Source: Phyllobacteriaceae bacterium UBA1940 (GTDB lineage Bacteria; Pseudomonadota; Alphaproteobacteria; Rhizobiales; Rhizobiaceae). Taken from it: DNA of 64,000 nucleotides. The stretch is from assembly GCA_002336975.1 (NCBI GenBank), contig DDFA01000023.1, positions 10,338-74,337 of the forward strand. Direction: 5' to 3'. Made by a program: the position numbers and the translations under genes. Positions 58,824-64,000 of this stretch are shown here, piece by piece. How positions within the stretch are numbered: position 1 is the first letter of the stretch; each line of letters opens with the position of its first letter. The notes under the pieces were generated by a model, which was not told where the DNA came from, did no database searches, and saw only the letters and a list, made by a program, of their open reading frames with translations.

Positions 58824-60062
58824 ATGTTGACACCGCTGCAAAGCGCGCAGTCCACCGCTGCCATCTCGGCCATGCAGTCGATCGTCGAGACGATCGAGGA
58901 TCGCCGCCGCGATGAAGCGGAGAAGGCGAGCGGGCAAAAGAATGACGACATCCGCGAGCAGGCGCACCTGCAATCGGACGATACCGCGCGTCAGGCCAAT
59001 GCCCGCATCAACGAACATTTCTTCGGCAGCAATGCCCGTGGCGGAGATACGCTCGCCAAGCTGATTTCCCGTTTCAGCGACACGCTCGGCATCACCCAGC
59101 AGGACGGCGAATCCACCCGCGCCTTCGCCCAGCGCCTTGCCGACAGGATCACCCTCGTCGACAGTGTCGGCGTTGCCAGCAAGGGCAGCACGCTCAATGT
59201 GAGCCTGCGCTCGCTCGGCACCACGCTTTCCTCCGTCAAGGAGGCGATGAGCGGCCCCTCAGACGATGCCGCCGCCAATCTCGTCGCGCGCCTTGCGCTG
59301 GCGACCGGCGTGACGCAGGGCGAGGACGAAGCGGACGCCGACTTCGAGCAGCGCCTTTCCACGATGCTGACGCGCGAGCGCGGCGAGCTGCCGGCGAATG
59401 TCGAGACGCTGGAGAAGAAGTCCGGCCTCACCGATCTCGGCCTTACGGCAAACGACATTATCGGCGCGATCCGCAATCCCTACGGCTCGGAAGCCCAGCG
59501 TGTGAAGGATGCGCTGGCGGAGAAGGCCCAGGAGGAAAAGGCGCTTACACCCGAAATGCGCAAGGTCCTCGCCCGTCTCGAAGACACGGCGAACCCCAAA
59601 TCGATCGAGGAACTGAAGCTCGACCGCACGCGGCGCGACCCGACACGCGTCGAGGATGCGCAAACGCGCAAGGAGCGCGAGGAAACGATCGGCAAGCTGG
59701 AGGCCGGCGAGAAGCTCGAAGACGTCACGAAGCTTCAGGACGCCGTCGGCCGCGCCAATGACGATGCCGTGAAGGACAAGGCGGACGGCAAGGCCCCGGC
59801 CGACGCTGCCGACACGATCCAGCTGCTCGCCGCTGGCGCCGCAGCGACCAAGGCTGCCGAGAACGCCCCGGATGAACCCGACCGGAACAAGTCCGTCGAT
59901 ACAGATGCCCCCACCGAGAACACGGGCGAAGCCGTCCGCAACCTCGATGCGGCGGGCGTGATCGAGCAGCGGGAACGGGAAGAGGCGAAGAAGGAAATCT
60001 TCGCTCTGCGCGTCGACGACAACGGCATCTACGACCTGATCACCCGCCAGCTCGTCGCCTAG
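58824..60062 (+). CDS. Uncharacterised protein with CtrA-type promoter
   Basis: A 412-residue hydrophilic, mostly helical protein without signal peptide, TM segment or Cys. The first 80 residues are charged and coiled-coil-like (IVETIEDRRRDEAEKASGQK). About 150-260 looks globular and includes IIGAIRNPYGSEAQRVKDAL; 260-385 is Lys/Glu/Ala/Asp-rich. The end reads LRVDDNGIYDLITRQLVA. The R-N-P-x-G-x-E-A-Q motif also occurs in the protein at 62250. GGAGG precedes the ATG. A CtrA box lies just upstream, so cell-cycle or motility control is plausible. It is possibly a flagellum- or cell-envelope-related cytosolic protein; I recognise no family. Confidence 0.75.
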   Translation: MLTPLQSAQSTAAISAMQSIVETIEDRRRDEAEKASGQKNDDIREQAHLQSDDTARQANARINEHFFGSNARGGDTLAKLISRFSDTLGITQQDGESTRAFAQRLADRITLVDSVGVASKGSTLNVSLRSLGTTLSSVKEAMSGPSDDAAANLVARLALATGVTQGEDEADADFEQRLSTMLTRERGELPANVETLEKKSGLTDLGLTANDIIGAIRNPYGSEAQRVKDALAEKAQEEKALTPEMRKVLARLEDTANPKSIEELKLDRTRRDPTRVEDAQTRKEREETIGKLEAGEKLEDVTKLQDAVGRANDDAVKDKADGKAPADAADTIQLLAAGAAATKAAENAPDEPDRNKSVDTDAPTENTGEAVRNLDAAGVIEQREREEAKKEIFALRVDDNGIYDLITRQLVA

Positions 60063-60071
60063 AATCCGGAT

Positions 60072-60407
60072 TCAGGGTTTGCGCCGCACGATACCGAGGC
60101 GGGCGATCACCTCGGGCGGAATGCCGTAGCGGCGGATCGCATCTTTCTGACTGCGCAGGCCGCACATTTCCCGCTGGATGAAGAAAGCCCAGACCTTGTC
60201 GGCCGCGTCGTTGAGCAGGTCTTCGCGCTCCCCCTCCCCGCATCCGGCGGCGAGGCGCTCGGCCAGCAGCGCCAGCGCCTTCTCGACTTTCAGCCCGTGC
60301 CGGCCGAGTGAATCGGCGCGCTCGGACATCAATTCGTATTCGAGGATATTGAGGCCCGTTTCCCGGGTGAAGGAAGGGGCAAGTGCCTGCGGCGGGCGAA
60401 CCGTCAT
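60072..60407 (-). CDS. Conserved small rhizobial protein, unknown function
   Basis: A 111-residue soluble, helical protein (MTVRPPQALAPSFTRETGLN, then VEKALALLAERLAAGCGEGE and DAADKVWAFFIQREMCGLRS). It ends GIPPEVIARLGIVRRKP, with a Tyr-Gly-Ile-Pro turn before the last helix. It looks like one of the short DUF proteins common in Rhizobiales; I cannot name the function. It lies 57 bases after nadV on the same strand and may be co-transcribed with it. Confidence 0.7.
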   Translation of the reverse strand: MTVRPPQALAPSFTRETGLNILEYELMSERADSLGRHGLKVEKALALLAERLAAGCGEGEREDLLNDAADKVWAFFIQREMCGLRSQKDAIRRYGIPPEVIARLGIVRRKP

Positions 60408-60464
60408 CTCTCGTCTCCGATCTCAAAGCTCAAGATGGAGCGGGAAACGCCGGACTGCAAGACA

Positions 60465-61847
60465 TCAGGCCGCGCGGGCGCGCACCGCATCGAAGGTCCA
60501 GTCGACGAGAAGCTCCCCATCGCGCCAGACAGGCTGCAGCAGGTTCTGCCGGCCCGCGAGCTGATCGACGCGCGCGGATTCGAGGCCGATATAGCTCTCG
60601 ACCACCGCCTGCCGACCGGCTTTCGAGGCCTTGAGGTTCATGGTGGCCGGCCGCTTGTAGACATCGTGCCAGTTGCCTGCCGTATCCTGCCGGGCATTGG
60701 CCTTCATGGCGAAGGAATAGGTGTCGCGGTTTACGCGCTGGAGAAGCCCCGCCCCCATGCCGAAAGCGATGTTCTCCGCCGAGAAACCGAAAGCCTCCAT
60801 GCGGCCCAGGATAAGGCCGATATCGGCGGGCGAGATACCGTCGCCCTGGATGACGCGCACGCTGTTGTCGAGCACCTTGTAGCCCTTGGCGTTGAGATGC
60901 GTGCCGAAGGCATAGGCGAGCTGGCGCACGACCTGCACCGGCGTTTCCACCGGATCGCCGCTGTCCGGGCGCACGACGAGCGTGCCGCCGGCGGCCTGCA
61001 CGCGGTCCTTGAGCTGCTTGCCCCAGATTTCCGCGACGGCATTGTTGATGTCGTAGCTGTCCGACACGACGGCATAGAGGCCCTTGCTGCCGAACTTGTC
61101 GATCATGTTGCCATAGGCCTCGGCCTCGCGGTCCTGGCCCCAGGAGGTCATGGTCGAGTGTTCGGAGGCCGGAATGGAGAAGCCGGCCATCTCGGCGCCG
61201 TAGTAGCGGCGGGCATAAAGCACCGCGCTTACCGTATCCGTGCCGAGGAAGTTGACGAGATGCGCCGCGCCGCCGATACCCGCCTGCTCGAAGCTGGTCG
61301 TTCCGCGCGCGCCAAAATCGTGCAGGCGGAAGGGCAGGACGGCGGCCGGGTCGTCGCAGGTCTTTTCCAGGAAAGGCTGGATGATCTGCTTCACCTTGCG
61401 CGAGTTGGAGGCGACCGTGCTCGGATACCAGATGGCGCGCAGGAAAGCCGTCTCGATATAGGAGGTAAGCCAGAAGCAGGCGGGGTCCGTGTTGACGACC
61501 TGCGCCACCGGCACGCCGCGGCGCACCATCGTGCCCTCCGGCAAGGCTTCGATCAGCAACGGCAGGAAACCGCCATGCCTGTTGACGATATGCGTCCAAC
61601 CTTCGCGGTTGAACGGCAGGCCATGCGCCGTGACGATGGCCTCTGCCTCGTCGATGTCCCGCATCGTCACCGGCTTCGACAGATATTCCTTCAGGAACAT
61701 CTGGAGGCCGAAGAACAGCACTTCCGCATGGTCGGAATGGCCGCGCGCCTCGACATAGGAGGAGATCGCCCGTGTTTCCGGCGGATATTGCAGGTAGTGG
61801 CTGAACTTGTAGCTGTCGGTGTTGAGGATGAGGTTGGTGAGGTTCAT
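60465..61847 (-). CDS. nadV: Nicotinamide phosphoribosyltransferase (NadV/NAMPT)
   Basis: A 460-residue enzyme making NMN from nicotinamide and PRPP in NAD salvage. Hallmarks of the NAMPT type are TDSYKFSHYLQYPPETRAIS near the start, FRLHDFGARGTTSFEQAG, PASEHSTMTSWGQDREAEAY, SDSYDINNAV, VVRPDSGDPVETPV and VIQGDGISPAD. Length is that of the family. The ATG at 61847 is followed directly by the conserved N-terminus; longer in-frame starts add Arg/Cys-rich shadow sequence. No link to motility is evident. Confidence 0.95.
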   Translation of the reverse strand: MNLTNLILNTDSYKFSHYLQYPPETRAISSYVEARGHSDHAEVLFFGLQMFLKEYLSKPVTMRDIDEAEAIVTAHGLPFNREGWTHIVNRHGGFLPLLIEALPEGTMVRRGVPVAQVVNTDPACFWLTSYIETAFLRAIWYPSTVASNSRKVKQIIQPFLEKTCDDPAAVLPFRLHDFGARGTTSFEQAGIGGAAHLVNFLGTDTVSAVLYARRYYGAEMAGFSIPASEHSTMTSWGQDREAEAYGNMIDKFGSKGLYAVVSDSYDINNAVAEIWGKQLKDRVQAAGGTLVVRPDSGDPVETPVQVVRQLAYAFGTHLNAKGYKVLDNSVRVIQGDGISPADIGLILGRMEAFGFSAENIAFGMGAGLLQRVNRDTYSFAMKANARQDTAGNWHDVYKRPATMNLKASKAGRQAVVESYIGLESARVDQLAGRQNLLQPVWRDGELLVDWTFDAVRARAA

Positions 61848-62249
61848 CGAGGGTCTCCGCCGCATCCGCGGCCCGCAAATCCCCCGCGGCCAACAGTGCC
61901 GGCAAGATTTACGCGAGCTGAGCATAAGGGGCAAGGCCGTCCCGCACGGGAAATTTCGCCCGGGATGCTGCGTCTGCGAAACACATTCCGCAGCGTTAGC
62001 ATTTCATTAACCATAAAATGCCAATTGTAGGGGTGAGTAGTTGTTCGGAGTCTCGGGGCGTCCCGTCCGGCACAGTCAGCGGTTCTGAGTTTCGCCGGTT
62101 CGCCACCGCCTCCCGCATGAAATGCCCGGTTCTCCGGGCCGAAAGCTCTTCACCACGCAGCGTCGCGCATGATGCGCCATCCGACGAACGATGGAACATT
62201 GGCAGACCTGTGGTGCTGACGGCATCGGCAAGGAAAGACAGGAGGCAAC
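61848..62249. other. Divergent intergenic region nadV / gene at 62250
   Basis: About 400 bases without a gene. It carries the GCATGATGC box at 62167-62175 and an A+T-rich patch at 61995-62030 (CATTTCATTAACCATAAAATG). No CtrA box at the right spacing. Confidence 0.45.
62167..62175 (+). promoter_or_regulatory. GCATGATGC box upstream of the gene at 62250
   Basis: Lies in GCGCATGATGCGC, a 6-1-6 palindrome and the most symmetric copy in the window, 75-83 bp before the start; this distance is close to that in flagellins 2 and 3. Confidence 0.5.
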
Positions 62250-63749
62250 ATGCTGTCGCGTTTGGCAACGACGACCGGGGTATCGCAGCCTTCTCCTGCC
62301 CTTCAGGCGGGCGCGACGGCCGACGCCGCCGCCACGCCGCAAACTTCCGCCGCCACCCTCGCCAATCTGCGCGCCGAGGTCCTGCTTCGCCTGCTCGAAA
62401 CCATGCTGAAGCATATGCCGCGCACCGCCGAGCCCAATCCGGGTCGCGATCTCCTGGAAACGCTTCTTGCCGTCCTGAAGACCATGCCCGCCGGCGAAGG
62501 CGAAAACGCCCGCAAGCTCGCCGATATCATCGCCAAGCTGCCGCCGGAGCTTCGCCCGAACGTCGAGAAGCTGATCGGCACCGTGCTCTCCGCCATGCCG
62601 ACACGCAGCCTCGTGGAGGTCGTGCGCAACCCGAACGGGCCGGAGGCGCAAAAGCTGGCCAACCTTCTTGCGACCAGTTTCCAGCCCGAGGAGCTTCCCG
62701 GCGCGGAGCGACAGCAGAAGCCGGTCGGCCTCAATGCCCAGCAGCTCGCCGCCGTCGGTCGCCACGGCCCGCAGCAGACGGCGCAGATGCTCGGCGATGC
62801 GCGCACGCTCCAGACGGCACTCAAGCGCATCTTCGATCTCGAATCCGGAAAGCCGCGAGCCACGGCCGGTCAGGCAATCACATCCGGGGGCGAGGCGGAT
62901 CAACCAGCCTCCGTCCCGACAAATGGCGCATCCCGCCCTGAACCACGCCTGCCGGCCTCGCCTGCCCGGTCGCCGGACCAACGGCCGGTCGACGTGGCCC
63001 AGACGGCAATCCGCCATCAGGGCAACGCGGAAGACCTGGAGGCGGCCACCTCCGCCATCAAGCGGGAGGAGATGCCCGCCAAGACGCCGATATCCAATGC
63101 AGCCGGGCAGGCGCTCGCCCGCAGCGTGCTGCATGCAGTGACGCGCGACGTTCCCCCGGCCCAATTGATGCAGGTGGTTGCGCACCTGATGGAAAACCTT
63201 TCGCCCGAGGAGGCGAACTTCATCCGTGCGCTCCTCGAACATCCTTTCGACCCGGCAATAGAGCAGGAACTGGCCCTGATCGTCAGCGAACAGGCGGAAG
63301 ACGGGAGCGACCAGCAGGCCGGCAAGACCCGTTCCGAAACCGCCCAGCCGGCATCGGCCCCGCAGCAGCCGGCTTCGGAGCAGGACGAGGCGGCACCGGT
63401 GGCGCATCGCAATGCGGCCCCGCCCATGGCCACCGCCGACGCCCTGCCCGACAGGCTGCCGCCGGCAGCAATTCTGCGCGACGGCGTCCCCTTCGCCTTC
63501 GTGCCTTACCTGCCGGCCGAAGAAGACATCGCGTGGCCGGAGAACCGGCAGGCCGAACAGGACGAAGCCAGCGAGGAAGACCCGGCCGGGAACGAGAACG
63601 GCGAGGAAGCGGAAGAAGATCGCGAGGCCGGAGAGGAAGAACCGGAAAGCCCCGACATGGCGCGCCGGCGCGAGAAGACGGCGGAGATGGTCGGCGTCAT
63701 CGAGCCCGGCCTCGTCTTCTACCAGAAGCTCGGCGACTACTGGACCTGA
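62250..63749 (+). CDS. Uncharacterised low-complexity protein with FliK-like layout
   Basis: A 499-residue protein with AGGAGGCAAC as ribosome site. Residues 35-150 are helical and Leu/Pro-rich (LRAEVLLRLLETMLKHMPRT) and contain VRNPNGPEAQKLANLLATSF, echoing the R-N-P-x-G-x-E-A-Q motif at 58824. Residues 200-290 and 345-450 are Pro/Ala/Gln/Glu-rich and disordered. A short globular piece at 290-345 reads LMQVVAHLMENLSPEEANFI. The end GLVFYQKLGDYWT is conserved-looking. No signal peptide or TM. The layout resembles FliK-like export regulators, but no FliK C-domain is visible. The flagellin-type GCATGATGC box upstream hints at motility control. Function unknown. Confidence 0.7.
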   Translation: MLSRLATTTGVSQPSPALQAGATADAAATPQTSAATLANLRAEVLLRLLETMLKHMPRTAEPNPGRDLLETLLAVLKTMPAGEGENARKLADIIAKLPPELRPNVEKLIGTVLSAMPTRSLVEVVRNPNGPEAQKLANLLATSFQPEELPGAERQQKPVGLNAQQLAAVGRHGPQQTAQMLGDARTLQTALKRIFDLESGKPRATAGQAITSGGEADQPASVPTNGASRPEPRLPASPARSPDQRPVDVAQTAIRHQGNAEDLEAATSAIKREEMPAKTPISNAAGQALARSVLHAVTRDVPPAQLMQVVAHLMENLSPEEANFIRALLEHPFDPAIEQELALIVSEQAEDGSDQQAGKTRSETAQPASAPQQPASEQDEAAPVAHRNAAPPMATADALPDRLPPAAILRDGVPFAFVPYLPAEEDIAWPENRQAEQDEASEEDPAGNENGEEAEEDREAGEEEPESPDMARRREKTAEMVGVIEPGLVFYQKLGDYWT

Positions 63750-63767
63750 TCAGCCCCCAAAGAAAAA

Positions 63768-63793
63768 GCCCGCGGAGATCGCTCCCCGCGGGC
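63768..63793 (-). terminator. Terminator between the gene at 62250 and rpsA
   Basis: GCCCGCGG and CCGCGGGC around a 10-base loop; on the minus strand TTTTTCTTTGG follows, so it chiefly ends rpsA. On the plus strand CTTTC gives a weaker second function for the convergent gene. Confidence 0.85.
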
Positions 63794-63815
63794 CTTTCAT
63801 TTCGTAAGCGAAGAC

Positions 63816-64000
63816 TTACTCGGCGTTGTTGCGGTTCTTCAGAGCCGCGCCGAGGATGTCGCCGAGCGAAGCGCCCGAGTCGGACGAACCGAACTGTGCG
63901 ACGGCTTCCTTCTCTTCGGCGATTTCCAGTGCCTTGATCGAAAGCTGGATCTTGCGATCCTTCTTCGAGAAGTTCAGGACGCGGGCGTCGACGGTCTGGC
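63816..64000 (-). CDS. rpsA: 30S ribosomal protein S1 (3' end only)
   Basis: The last 61 codons of rpsA. The readable end includes the tail of the final S1 RNA-binding repeat (QTVDARVLNFSKKDRKIQLS, then IKALEIAEEKEAVAQFGSSD) and the alphaproteobacterial C-terminal tail SLGDILGAALKNRNNAE. The rest of the gene, about 510 codons, is outside the window. S1 binds mRNA leaders on the 30S subunit. Confidence 0.93.
   Translation of the reverse strand, partial: QTVDARVLNFSKKDRKIQLSIKALEIAEEKEAVAQFGSSDSGASLGDILGAALKNRNNAE

Noticed and set aside
62205-62225. Sigma-54-like TGGCAG...GTGCT sequence before the gene at 62250
   Set aside because: The GG-to-GC spacing is two bases too long for a -24/-12 promoter.

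Overview
The window is chromosomal DNA from a member of the Rhizobiaceae (Ensifer/Sinorhizobium, Shinella or Rhizobium type). It is GC-rich and holds almost the whole flagellar and chemotaxis locus in the gene order known from Sinorhizobium meliloti. Lineage-specific markers include motC and motE, the LuxR-type pair visN/visR, the OmpR-type regulator rem (ftcR in Brucella), cheS and cheT, a soluble globin-coupled receptor heading the che operon, flaF/flbT, and flagellins that begin MTSILTN. The species cannot be fixed from sequence reading alone. The edges are cut: folD (left) and rpsA (right) are both incomplete.

Layout. 1-1711: end of folD and a WecG/TagA-type glycosyltransferase. 1747-18435, minus strand: flgE-flgK-flgL-flaF-flbT-flgD-fliQ-flhA-fliR-fliJ-like, rod-binding protein, flgN-like and a small membrane protein, headed by rem. 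Upstream of rem lie a FliH-like protein, motB, motC, fliK and a lytic transglycosylase. 18744-28857: three flagellin genes on the minus strand, interrupted by a plus-strand block of three accessory genes. 29094-35200: the flgB-flgC-fliE-flgG-flgA-flgI-motE-flgH-fliL-fliP operon. 35397-38880: DUF1217 protein, flgF, fliI and a membrane protein. 39052-44222, plus strand: motA-fliM-fliN-fliG-flhB and a small conserved gene. 44272-45771: visR and visN. 46360-56865: the che operon (globin-type receptor, cheS, cheY1, cheA, cheW, cheR, cheB, cheY2, cheD, cheT) followed by fliF. 57262-64000: small membrane and secreted proteins, an RNase D, two unusual uncharacterised proteins, nadV and rpsA.

The most unusual part is the plus-strand block at 20777-25963. 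Its first gene encodes a 599-residue protein made of 74 uninterrupted octapeptides of the form [S/T/G]-[S/T]-x-[Q/E]-[I/V/L]-A-A-L plus seven residues, with a 17-octad (408 bp) higher-order repeat. It is followed by a TPR plus GT41 (O-GlcNAc-transferase/FlmG-like) glycosyltransferase and a UDP-galactopyranose mutase. Lying between flagellin genes, this looks like a glycosylation module whose acceptor could be the flagellins, the Ser/Thr-rich octad protein, or both. This is inference.

Shared regulatory DNA ties the locus together. Six TTAA-N7-TTAA CtrA-type boxes lie in intergenic DNA before rem, flagellin 1/the octad gene, visN and an uncharacterised gene at 58824. A palindromic GCATGATGC box recurs before flagellins, the che operon, the octad gene and the uncharacterised gene at 62250. 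A CCGGNATGTCCC element sits about 30 bp before each flagellin start. Reading from these signals, CtrA would act above VisNR and Rem, which in turn act on flagellin and chemotaxis genes, with FlbT/FlaF acting on flagellin mRNA.
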